A stretch of DNA of 10,587 bases from an archaeon. Its GTDB lineage: Archaea > Nanobdellota > Nanobdellia > Woesearchaeales > JAHJEM01. How positions within the stretch are numbered: position 1 is the first letter of the stretch; every line of letters begins with the position of its first letter. Under the pieces are notes generated by a model that was not told the origin of the DNA, did not search any database, and was given only the letters and a program-made list of their open reading frames with translations. Below are positions 1 through 5,611 of the stretch, in pieces. Position numbers and translations under genes: made by a program. The stretch is from positions 1-10,587 of the forward strand of contig JAGVFV010000061.1 in the NCBI GenBank assembly GCA_020057445.1. The letters run 5' to 3'.

Positions 1-81
1 AGAAGGAGGCCTTTGGCTTTCACAACCTGCCAACGCCAATACGAGTGCTGCTATTCCTACTGCTCTCCTGATTTGCATCAT
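1..81 (-). CDS. N-terminus of a secreted lipoprotein (partial)
   Basis: Reading the minus strand from a double ATG (79–81 or 76–78) gives an open frame to the window edge that begins MMQIRRAVGIAALVLALAGC. It has two arginines, a hydrophobic core of about 13 residues, and a lipobox L-A-G-C with cysteine at residue 20. That is a classic lipoprotein signal peptide, so the product should be exported and lipid-anchored on the cell surface. Only 27 residues are visible (ending ESQRPPS), so the mature domain and function are unknown. The gene is divergent from the ribosomal operon. A TATA-like tattaaaata lies about 28 bases upstream of the ATG, which suggests a leaderless transcript. The frame is too short to be found by ORF length; the call rests on the signal peptide and promoter. 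Confidence 0.72.
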   Translation of the reverse strand, partial: MMQIRRAVGIAALVLALAGCESQRPPS

Positions 82-102
82 GTGTCTAGTTACCGTGGCA
101 GG

Positions 103-112
103 TATTAAAATA
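103..112 (-). promoter_or_regulatory. TATA-like box of the divergent lipoprotein gene
   Basis: The minus strand reads tattttaata here, centred about 27 bases before the lipoprotein ATG. With the archaeal spacing of about 25 bases from box A to the start site, transcription would begin at or beside the start codon. Confidence 0.45.
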
Positions 113-261
113 GCTCGGTCTATCATATTCGGTTTATTCGCATTTTTCTTTCTGTTTTTAAGGCAAATAGGGGAGTTATCCGGAAAGACTATCCTTGTTT
201 AGTTTCAATATGATAATGCATTGTCAGTTCTGCTGTTCGCAAAGTCCTGATTGCTGTTTTC

Positions 262-276
262 CGAAATCTTTTTAAA
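262..276 (+). promoter_or_regulatory. BRE/TATA promoter of the L1–L10–L12 operon
   Basis: CGAAATC followed by TTTTTAAA matches an archaeal BRE plus box A. The start site would fall near 298–301, leaving a 5' leader of about 57 bases before the rpl1 ATG. It is the best promoter-like sequence in the 275-base gap between the divergent lipoprotein and rpl1; the rest (113–261) shows nothing I can name. Confidence 0.6.
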
Positions 277-314
277 CCCCCTGCTTCCTCTGTACGATTA
301 CAGGTTAACATCCA

Positions 315-356
315 AACGGGATTCCCGTCAACACTACCTCGGTAGGAGGGCATACC
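315..356 (+). promoter_or_regulatory. Structured rpl1 leader with Shine-Dalgarno
   Basis: The Shine-Dalgarno GGAGGG (345–350) sits 6 bases before the ATG and matches the CCTCC at the end of the 16S rRNA in this window. Three small foldings are visible: ACGGG-att-CCCGT (316–328), CTAC-ctcg-GTAG (334–345), and GGTA(341–344)/TACC(353–356) looping out the Shine-Dalgarno. The last two share GGTA and exclude each other. L1 is known to repress its own operon in Methanococcus by binding mRNA that mimics its 23S site; a similar role here is inference. Confidence 0.45.
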
Positions 357-1007
357 ATGGACAAGAATACTATTAAAAAGGCATTGGACGAAGTGAAGAA
401 GAATTCTAAGAAGAGGAAGTTCGTCCAGTCCTATGACCTCATTTTCTCGCTGCAGGACCTCAACCTGAAGGATCCTGCCGAGCAGGTCGAGTTTTTCGCG
501 AATCTTACGCATACTGTGGGCAAGAAGCAGACGGTCTGCTGCCTTGCAGGACCTGAACTTGTGGAGCAGGCGAAATCAGTGTGCGATTTCATGATCTCGC
601 AGCCGGAGTTTGACAAGTATGCTGAGAAGAAGCTCGCAAAGAGGCTAGTGCGTTCTTATGATTATTTCATCGCCCAGGCAAACATCATGCCGAAGGTCGC
701 CCAGGTCTTCGGACGGTATCTTGGCCCGCGGGGGAAGATGCCAAATCCGAAGGCAGGTTGCGTCATCCCTGCAAATGCGAACGTGAAGACAACGTACGAC
801 CGCCTGCAAAGGACGGTGAAGGTCTCTGCGAAGAAAGTCCCCATCATCCAGCTTGTCGTCGGAAAAGAGGATCAGCCTGAAGAGGAGGTCATCGACAACA
901 TCGTCGCGATCTACGACCAGCTCATCCATAATCTCCCAAACGAGAAGAATAACATCAAGAATGTCCTATTGAAGACCACGATGGGAAAGCCGGTGAAGAT
1001 CCAATGA
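357..1007 (+). CDS. rpl1: Large-subunit ribosomal protein L1 (archaeal type, 216 aa)
   Basis: L1 binds helices 76–78 of 23S rRNA to form the mobile L1 stalk that guides deacylated tRNA out of the E site. The protein is full length for the family. It carries the L1 signature around residues 108–140: MPKVAQVFGRYLGPRGKMPNP followed by KAGCVIP. The start is fixed by a strong Shine-Dalgarno 6 bases upstream. The stop overlaps the rpl10 start (ATGA), so translation is probably coupled. In many archaea L11 precedes L1; here a divergent lipoprotein gene does, so the operon begins at L1, as in Methanococcus. L1 may regulate its own operon through the leader. Its rRNA target, the L1 stalk, is also in this window near 10300–10365. 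Confidence 0.97.
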   Translation: MDKNTIKKALDEVKKNSKKRKFVQSYDLIFSLQDLNLKDPAEQVEFFANLTHTVGKKQTVCCLAGPELVEQAKSVCDFMISQPEFDKYAEKKLAKRLVRSYDYFIAQANIMPKVAQVFGRYLGPRGKMPNPKAGCVIPANANVKTTYDRLQRTVKVSAKKVPIIQLVVGKEDQPEEEVIDNIVAIYDQLIHNLPNEKNNIKNVLLKTTMGKPVKIQ

Positions 1008-1882
1008 ACAAGTACCAGGTAGCGAAGAGCAAGAAGGCGCGCCACGGCAAGTACAAGGCGCACGTGTCCAAGAGGAAAAAGGACGTGGTGAAGGAGTTCG
1101 TGGACCTGATCAAGAAGTATGATGTCATCGCGGCTGTCGACATGGAGAACCTTCCCGCGCGGCAATTGCAGGCGATGAAGGAGACGATGCGAAGCACCGT
1201 CGTCATAAAACTCACGAAGAGGAAGCTCATCGAGATCGCGATCGCGGACTCGAAGAAAGAGGGGCTTGACAAGCTCAAGCCTTTCCTCAAGGGAATGCCT
1301 GCTCTTCTTTTTTCCAATGAGAACCCGTTCAAGCTCTACGCGACTGCGAAGAAGAGCAAGTCAAAGGCGCCGATAAAGGGCGGCCAGAAGGCGCCCCACG
1401 ACATCGTCGTGAAAGCAGGGACGACGAGTTTTGCTCCTGGCCCGATCATCGGAGAGCTTGGCGCGTTCAAGATCAAGACAGGGATCGACGGCGGGAAAGT
1501 CGCGATCAAGGCAGATGCGGTCGTCGCGTATGAAGGGGAACTGGTGAGCGGGAAGCTTGCTTCGATCCTGCAGCGGCTTGGCATCCAGCCTATGGAGATC
1601 GGTTTGAACATCGTCGCGGTCTTTGAGAAGGGAGAGATCCTGACAAAGGCAGTCCTTGACATAGACGAGGAACAGTATGCCAGGAATTTCCAGACGGCTT
1701 TCCGTGATTCCCTGGCGGTCGCGATGGCGACAGGCCATATCACCAAGGAGACGATCACGCTATTACTACAAAAAGCACATAGGGAGGCGTTTGCGCTTGC
1801 CGTTGAAAGGGCGATACCTGAGAAAGATGCGCTTGGGGCGATCCTTGCAAAGGCAGAGGCGCAGGCAAGATCCCTTGCATGA
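1004..1882 (+). CDS. rpl10: Ribosomal stalk protein L10 (P0), lacking the acidic C-tail (292 aa)
   Basis: L10 anchors the stalk to the L11/GTPase-centre rRNA and carries L12 dimers. The N-terminal rRNA-binding domain (about 1–105) has an extra basic start (MNKYQVAKSKKARHGKYK). An insertion domain follows (about 106–210), then a helical spine (214–292). The spine shows three repeated L12-binding segments: NFQTAFRDSLAVAMATGHIT, LLLQKAHREAFALAVERAIP, and a shorter ILAKAEAQARSLA. Archaeal L10 is usually 310–350 residues and ends in an acidic stretch plus GLGALFG; both are absent. The next frames after the stop show no such tail, so a simple frameshift does not explain the loss. Start: ATG overlaps the L1 stop, with GGTGA (992–996) as ribosome site. 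The rpl12 gene follows after 15 bases. Confidence 0.95.
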   Translation: MNKYQVAKSKKARHGKYKAHVSKRKKDVVKEFVDLIKKYDVIAAVDMENLPARQLQAMKETMRSTVVIKLTKRKLIEIAIADSKKEGLDKLKPFLKGMPALLFSNENPFKLYATAKKSKSKAPIKGGQKAPHDIVVKAGTTSFAPGPIIGELGAFKIKTGIDGGKVAIKADAVVAYEGELVSGKLASILQRLGIQPMEIGLNIVAVFEKGEILTKAVLDIDEEQYARNFQTAFRDSLAVAMATGHITKETITLLLQKAHREAFALAVERAIPEKDALGAILAKAEAQARSLA

Positions 1883-1897
1883 TTACGGAGGAACACA

Positions 1898-2197
1898 ATG
1901 GAATACGTCTATGCAGCAATGCTCCTGCATCGGGCAGGAAAGGAGATCAGTGAAGCGGCGGTAAAGAAAGTGCTTGAAGCCGGCGGAATCACCGTCGATG
2001 ATGCCAAGGTAAGGGCGCTTTGCGCAAGCTTGCAGTCAGTCAATATTGACGAGGCCATAAAGAACGCGATCTTCGCTTCGGCTCCTGCACCCGCAGCTGG
2101 GCATGCAGAGGAAAAGAAGGAAAAGAAAGAAGAGAAGAAAGAGGAAAAAAAGGATGATGGCGCAGCAGCGGCTGGCCTTGGTGCGCTCTTTGGATAA
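1898..2197 (+). CDS. rpl12: Ribosomal stalk protein L12 (archaeal P1 type, 99 aa)
   Basis: L12 dimers bind the L10 spine and recruit translation GTPases. The sequence has the standard archaeal plan: an N-terminal helical dimerisation and L10-binding domain (1–about 65, MEYVYAAMLLHRAGKEISE), an Ala/Pro hinge (APAPAAG), a Lys/Glu run (KKEKKEEKKEEKKDDG), and the conserved factor-binding end AAAAGLGALFG. Length is normal. The Shine-Dalgarno GGAGG (1887–1891) lies 6 bases before the ATG, and it is the third gene of the operon. Because the L10 of this organism lacks the same tail, all GLGALFG ends in the stalk would come from L12. Confidence 0.97.
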   Translation: MEYVYAAMLLHRAGKEISEAAVKKVLEAGGITVDDAKVRALCASLQSVNIDEAIKNAIFASAPAPAAGHAEEKKEKKEEKKEEKKDDGAAAAGLGALFG

Positions 2198-2227
2198 GTG
2201 CATCCCATCCTGTAATCGGTCGATAGC

Positions 2228-3391
2228 ATGCTGAGTGAAAAGGAAAAAGAAGATCTCTTGCATGAACTCAACAACCTCAAGGGAGAGATTGGTCATATCA
2301 AAGATAGATTGAACAAGATCAACAAGGAGAAGGAGCTCTATTTCTCGCAGAAAGAAGAAATCCATAAGAGCATCATTGATCATGTCTCAGGGATCAAGGG
2401 AGAGAAGGTGAAGAGGAATGAGCTGACCGCAAAAGTGCGCGATCTCAAGTCCAAGCGCGACGTCCTCAATGAGGAGATCAAGAAGCGCATCGAAGAATTG
2501 AAGGTGCTCGAGACTGAATTGAAAGGCCAGCAGGGAAAAGAAGACATCAGGGAGAATCCTGTGGAGCTCAAGAAGAAGATCGAGCGCATGGAGTTCAAGA
2601 TCGAGACAGAGCCTATGTCCTTTGAGAAAGAGAAGGACCTGATGAAAGAGATCAAGAAGCTCAAGAAGGTGTACAACGGGCTCAAGGGACTAAAGGATAT
2701 CCTTGAGAGGATCGAGGGCAAGAAGCATGAGATCCGGGAGCTGCGTCGTGAGGCGACAACGTATCACAAGGAAGTGCAGGAATCTGCTTCAAAGAGCCAG
2801 GACCATCATGAGCAGCTCTTAGGCAATTCTGAGGAGATCAATGCCCTGAAATTGAAAGAGGATGAGATCTACCAGAAGTTCTTCGACCAGAAGCAGGAAT
2901 TCAACAAGGCGAATGCGGAACTGAAGGAGAAGCTCGTGCAACTGAAAGAGGTCAAGGACAATCTCGAGCAGAACAACATCGAGCTTGAGGAAGAGACGAA
3001 GGCCAACATAAAGAAAGTGCTCGAGAAGAAGGAGAAGGAGGTCGAAGAGAAGGTCAAGAGGACAAAGAAGCTCACGACCGAGGACATACTCATCCTGCAG
3101 GCGAAGGAAGAGGCTGAGGAGCAGCGGGAGAAGAGACGCAGAGGGCATCGGAAAAATGAGGAAAAAGAGTCCGGCCACGAGAAGAAGGAAGAGCAGGGAC
3201 AAAAAGAGAAAAATAAGGAAGGGCATAAGGAAGAGAAGAAGAGAGCGGAGCATAAGGAAGAGAAACATAAAGAAGAGCATAAAGAAGGGCATAAGGAAGG
3301 ACACAAAGAAGAGCCGAAAGCGGCAGATACTGCGGATGCTCTTGTCGAAAATATTGAGAGTCCGGAAGGCCTTGACAAATCAGCGGAATAG
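2228..3391 (+). CDS. Archaeal coiled-coil protein, COG1340-like, with His-rich tail (387 aa)
   Basis: An almost continuous heptad-rich, Lys/Glu-rich helix covers residues 1–300. Two stretches recall the uncharacterised archaeal coiled-coil family COG1340: ELKKKIERMEFKIETEPMSF with following EKEKDLMKEIKKLKK (113–147), and KLTTEDILILQAKEE (281–295). That match is from memory, not a search. Residues 305–362 are low-complexity, with eight histidines (307, 317, 333, 342, 347, 351, 355, 359) in H-K-E repeats, then a short acidic end. No signal peptide or membrane segment is seen, so it is cytoplasmic. It lies 30 bases after rpl12 on the same strand with only a weak ribosome site (ggtcga), so it may be read at low level from the stalk operon. 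Function is unknown; an RNA- or ribosome-associated role is only suggested by position. Start: first ATG after an in-frame stop. Confidence 0.85.
   Translation: MLSEKEKEDLLHELNNLKGEIGHIKDRLNKINKEKELYFSQKEEIHKSIIDHVSGIKGEKVKRNELTAKVRDLKSKRDVLNEEIKKRIEELKVLETELKGQQGKEDIRENPVELKKKIERMEFKIETEPMSFEKEKDLMKEIKKLKKVYNGLKGLKDILERIEGKKHEIRELRREATTYHKEVQESASKSQDHHEQLLGNSEEINALKLKEDEIYQKFFDQKQEFNKANAELKEKLVQLKEVKDNLEQNNIELEEETKANIKKVLEKKEKEVEEKVKRTKKLTTEDILILQAKEEAEEQREKRRRGHRKNEEKESGHEKKEEQGQKEKNKEGHKEEKKRAEHKEEKHKEEHKEGHKEGHKEEPKAADTADALVENIESPEGLDKSAE
3221..3310 (+). repeat. Degenerate 12-base tandem repeat in the coiled-coil gene tail
   Basis: Units close to G-R-G-CATAARGAA recur (for example gagcataaggaa, gagcataaagaa, gggcataaggaa, ggacacaaagaa), encoding [E/G]-H-K-E. 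One unit is extended by three bases and two short non-unit stretches interrupt the run. Such in-frame repeats can expand or contract by slippage without breaking the frame. Confidence 0.75.
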
Positions 3392-3467
3392 ATCCTTTAT
3401 TATTCTAGACAGATTATGAAACTAAATGATTATCTTGTATTCTATTGAACGTTATTGAGAGAAAAGT

Positions 3468-3635
3468 CCACGCTCTCGCGTGGCGTCGGGTTTTCGCATA
3501 TGCGAAAGCTCGTGTTCTGCGTTGCAGAAATGTTTCCCGCCTATGGCGGGAGAGTGCCGCGCTGTTCGCGCGGAATGGTTCTCTTGTTCTCGTTTTTCCT
3601 GCAGTGCAGGAACATTGTTCCCGCAAGTGCGGGAA
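3468..3635 (+). repeat. Array of seven short hairpins of shared design
   Basis: Seven perfect inverted repeats follow one another: CCACGC/GCGTGG (3468–3483), TTTCGC/GCGAAA (3492–3507), TTCTGC/GCAGAA (3515–3529), TCCCGCC/GGCGGGA (3535–3551), CCGCGC/GCGCGG (3557–3573), TTCCTGC/GCAGGAA (3596–3612), TTCCCGC/GCGGGAA (3618–3635). Loops are 3–5 bases. Left arms are mostly pyrimidine and end in GC (GCC in one); right arms start with GC (GGC in one) and are mostly purine. Centres are 21–24 bases apart except one gap of about 39 between the fifth and sixth. Arms differ in sequence, so the structure rather than the sequence is shared. The array lies between convergent genes. Overlapping open frames here on both strands are by-products of the palindromes. 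Role unknown: structured RNA, protein-binding array or mobile short palindromes are all possible. Confidence 0.85.
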
Positions 3636-3682
3636 GCAGGCCGTGTACACATTAATGACTGCGGCTATTGTCAAGAGAAGCT

Positions 3683-3696
3683 GATGTGATCACATC
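3683..3696. repeat. 14-bp perfect palindrome over the stop codon of the 222-aa gene
   Basis: GATGTGATCACATC is perfectly symmetrical and includes the minus-strand TGA at 3690–3692. A smaller palindrome GTGTACAC lies at 3643–3650. It could be a protein-binding site or 3'-end hairpin; no run of T follows that would make a clear terminator. Confidence 0.6.
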
Positions 3697-4358
3697 CACG
3701 TCGAAAGGTTTGACTTGAAGAGCTCCAACTGTTCCTCTTCGGACGCAAGTGCGGACAAATTGGCTTGCAGTTCTTGTTTTTGATATTCGATTGCTCCTTT
3801 GATGATGTCGAAAGTCGAAGAATATGTCTTTGCGATGCGGACAAACTCTTCTGATGTTTTCTTATAGGTATTGAGTTTGGATATGATTGTCGTCATCAAG
3901 ATTGGAAATCGTGGAATGATCCATCGTTCATCTTTCAGCACTTCATCACAGGCTTGCATGATCGCGGTCAATGTCAGCTTGATCTTATCTATTGATGTGC
4001 TGAGTGTCCACATGTCGCGAAGGACGACTTTCAATCTTTTGTAATCCATCTGCGGTATCTTGTTCCGCATGTTTTCCTCGTTGAATTCTTTTAGGACATG
4101 TTCTTCTGAAGAGAGGTGTGCGAGAGAATCTTCACAGTTTTTCTTTAGGACTGCTGCCTTATCTCGTAGATCTTCTATGAGCGCGGATGCGGCTTTATCC
4201 TTCATATAAAAATTGGTCAATTCACTCATGATTTCGGATTCCAGTGATTGGCCGGGGCGGCTCTCAGCCATGATCCCTTTAATTTTATTATATTCCTCAA
4301 GTTTCTTGCTGAAGTAATCAATGTGCCAGAGGACTGCATGTTTCGTGATCAGCACCAT
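3690..4358 (-). CDS. Uncharacterised helical protein (222 aa)
   Basis: I do not recognise a family. The sequence looks almost wholly alpha-helical, with heptad-like stretches near the N-terminus (WHIDYFSKKLEEYNKIKGIM), in the middle (LIEDLRDKAAVLKKNCEDSL) and at the C-terminus (EYQKQELQANLSALASEEEQ). It has two cysteines, no signal peptide, no membrane segment and no catalytic motif I can name. A cytoplasmic helical bundle or coiled-coil scaffold is the plainest reading. The start is supported by a BRE/TATA box 26–30 bases upstream (4381–4395), implying a leaderless mRNA. It lies 40 bases downstream of a lipoprotein gene on the same strand, and its end faces the hairpin array. Real coding is supported by length, the promoter and protein-like composition; function is open. 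Confidence 0.75.
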   Translation of the reverse strand: MVLITKHAVLWHIDYFSKKLEEYNKIKGIMAESRPGQSLESEIMSELTNFYMKDKAASALIEDLRDKAAVLKKNCEDSLAHLSSEEHVLKEFNEENMRNKIPQMDYKRLKVVLRDMWTLSTSIDKIKLTLTAIMQACDEVLKDERWIIPRFPILMTTIISKLNTYKKTSEEFVRIAKTYSSTFDIIKGAIEYQKQELQANLSALASEEEQLELFKSNLSTWM

Positions 4359-4380
4359 GCTATGAATCCGTCTTCCCGAA

Positions 4381-4395
4381 TTAATAAATGTTTCG
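4381..4395 (-). promoter_or_regulatory. BRE/TATA box of the 222-aa gene
   Basis: On the minus strand cgaaac precedes atttattaa within the 40-base gap after the lipoprotein gene. The box centre is about 26 bases from the ATG at 4358, as expected for a leaderless archaeal gene. Confidence 0.5.
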
Positions 4396-4398
4396 ACT

Positions 4399-5214
4399 TT
4401 AATGATCTACTGTCCCTATGAACGTCCCGTTGATGCTTGTCGCATTCACGAATTGCGGCGTGGTGAAGTAGTCGATGAAGAAAATGCCAAATGTGCGTGA
4501 TCCTGCTGCCTGGATATCTTGGCATCCGAGCGTTATCGTCTGAGGCTCTTTCTTGTTGATGCGCACAGGATTCTTGTACGTGAGCGTGCAGTTCTGGAAG
4601 GACATGCCATAGACTGACACATTTTTGAGGTAGATGGTCTTGTCGTTGTTCTCGAAGAAGAAGGAGATGGTCTTCTCTTGGATGGTGAAGTTCTCTATGG
4701 CGATGTTCTGTGCGTTATGCGCTGTATACGGCTTGAGCAGGTCAAAGAGCGTGCCCCCGCAGAATGGATTCTCCACCATGAGCGTCTCTTCCGGCGTGGA
4801 AAGGAGGATGAGGGGGAGTATGCAGTCGAGGTTCTTTCCAGTCTCTTCTGTCTTATGGGATGTGATGATGGTGTAGGTGATCTTGCAGAGATCCATCTCT
4901 GTCTTTTCCCCGAGGGCGAGGGTCATGGGTTCCAGGCGCATTGTCGCGCGCCGTCCTCTGGTGTCATTGAACTCCCCTTCTGCATATGCGCAGTCGGAGA
5001 AAGCATCCCTGATGCAGGATTCTGAGGAGCATTCCTTGATCGGAGGAAGAGGAGCAGTCGTGTTGCCTAGGCTGATCTTGGTCTCCTTTTCGAACCAAGA
5101 GCTGATCCTGTCCCCGAAGCTGGTGATGGAGGAGTCCACATCCTGCCATGAACAGGAGGCAAGAAATGCCATGAAGAGGAGAAGGATCAATGCTATGCTG
5201 GCAGATCTTCGCAT
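4399..5214 (-). CDS. Secreted lipoprotein, probably glycosylated (271 aa)
   Basis: The N-terminus MRRSASIALILLLFMAFLASC is a lipoprotein signal peptide with lipobox L-A-S-C, cysteine 21 being the lipid-attachment residue. The mature part is rich in Thr, Ser and Asn and has seven N-x-S/T sequons (NTT, NDT, NFT, NVS, NCT, NATS, NGT), as expected for an archaeal surface glycoprotein. Eight further cysteines could form disulfides. The C-terminal half alternates hydrophobic and polar residues (ISFFFENNDKTIYLKNVSVY), pointing to a beta-sandwich-like fold, and ends in a hydrophobic strand-like segment followed by NATSINGTFIGTVDH. I do not recognise the family. A TATA-like tttaaatatttt lies about 29 bases upstream, so the transcript is probably leaderless. 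Together with the partial lipoprotein at 1–81 it is one of two lipid-anchored surface proteins here. Confidence 0.85.
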   Translation of the reverse strand: MRRSASIALILLLFMAFLASCSWQDVDSSITSFGDRISSWFEKETKISLGNTTAPLPPIKECSSESCIRDAFSDCAYAEGEFNDTRGRRATMRLEPMTLALGEKTEMDLCKITYTIITSHKTEETGKNLDCILPLILLSTPEETLMVENPFCGGTLFDLLKPYTAHNAQNIAIENFTIQEKTISFFFENNDKTIYLKNVSVYGMSFQNCTLTYKNPVRINKKEPQTITLGCQDIQAAGSRTFGIFFIDYFTTPQFVNATSINGTFIGTVDH

Positions 5215-5236
5215 GCCTTTCCCCTTCTTCCTTGTT

Positions 5237-5249
5237 GTTTAAATATTTT
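5237..5249 (-). promoter_or_regulatory. TATA box of the 271-aa lipoprotein gene
   Basis: The minus strand reads aaaatatttaaac here, a good archaeal box A, centred about 29 bases before the ATG at 5214. It lies in the 40-base gap after the 60-residue gene. Confidence 0.5.
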
Positions 5250-5254
5250 GCGTG

Positions 5255-5437
5255 CTAGCGGAGCACAGGCCTTTTTTCGTCTGAGAAATAAGCGTCTATT
5301 ATCGGCCTGTTCGTCGCTGCGATGTCCATCTTCTTGATCTCTTCGTACGTATGGAATTCGAGTGCATGGGATTCCTTGCTGATCTTCAGTATCAGTTCCT
5401 GTTTGAGGACGACTTCGAAGGTCGTTCTATTGACCAT
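5255..5437 (-). CDS. Small uncharacterised protein (60 aa)
   Basis: The frame begins MVNRTTFEVVLKQELILKIS and ends DAYFSDEKRPVLR. The sequence mixes beta-like (TTFEVVLKQELILKI) and helical (TYEEIKKMDIAAT) stretches, with no cysteine, signal peptide or membrane segment. I do not recognise it. Support comes from protein-like composition, a TATA box (TATAAAAA on the minus strand, 5467–5474) about 33 bases before the ATG, and its place at the head of a row of three minus-strand genes each with its own promoter-like box. The counter-strand frame at 5322–5534 is a shadow. Chance ORF remains possible at this length. Confidence 0.5.
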   Translation of the reverse strand: MVNRTTFEVVLKQELILKISKESHALEFHTYEEIKKMDIAATNRPIIDAYFSDEKRPVLR

Positions 5438-5466
5438 CTGTTCATTGATGCGACATTTTTCACAAC

Positions 5467-5474
5467 ATTTTTAT
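5467..5474 (-). promoter_or_regulatory. TATA box of the 60-aa gene
   Basis: TATAAAAA on the minus strand, about 33 bases before the ATG at 5437, predicts a very short leader of several bases. Confidence 0.45.
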
Positions 5475-5502
5475 ACAAGCGCTCCAATGGAAATGGTACA
5501 GC

Positions 5503-5527
5503 GAATACCGGATCATGCAGGGTATTC
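5503..5527. promoter_or_regulatory. Inverted repeat between divergent promoters
   Basis: GAATACC (5503–5509) and GGTATTC (5521–5527) are perfect inverted 7-mers around an 11-base centre. The element sits about 30 bases upstream of the minus-strand TATA box and about 60 bases upstream of the rRNA TATA box. It could be an operator for either, or a hairpin; sequence alone does not decide. Confidence 0.35.
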
Positions 5528-5581
5528 TGATTGATGTGCAGGCAAATCTTCTCAAGAGAGTAACCATTGTTAATTAGAAAA

Positions 5582-5590
5582 CTATATAAA
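5582..5590 (+). promoter_or_regulatory. rRNA operon promoter
   Basis: ctatataaa, preceded by the purine-rich gaaaa, is the strongest TATA box in the window. It predicts a transcript start near 5611–5615. It is followed by a C-rich and T-rich stretch and then the 16S leader. Confidence 0.7.
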
Positions 5591-5611
5591 GGACCCCCTT
5601 TTCTTTTTTAA

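Noticed and set aside
189..512. Minus-strand frame of 107 aa over the rpl1 promoter
   Set aside because: It runs antisense to the start of rpl1 and its promoter and has no promoter or family resemblance of its own.
1864..1900. Frameshift that removed the L10 acidic tail
   Set aside because: Neither other frame after the stop encodes an acidic or GLGALFG-like tail, and the next Shine-Dalgarno follows at once.
3468..3635. CRISPR array
   Set aside because: The units share a fold but not a sequence, so there are no identical repeats with unique spacers.
3414..3689. Overlapping open frames on both strands (66–87 aa) in the hairpin region
   Set aside because: They are open because GC-rich palindromes lack stop codons; none has a ribosome site or protein-like composition, and they contradict each other.
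5515..5577. 20-codon frame (MQGILIDVQANLLKRVTIVN) before the rRNA promoter
   Set aside because: It has no Shine-Dalgarno and overlaps the inverted repeat; chance is likely at this length.
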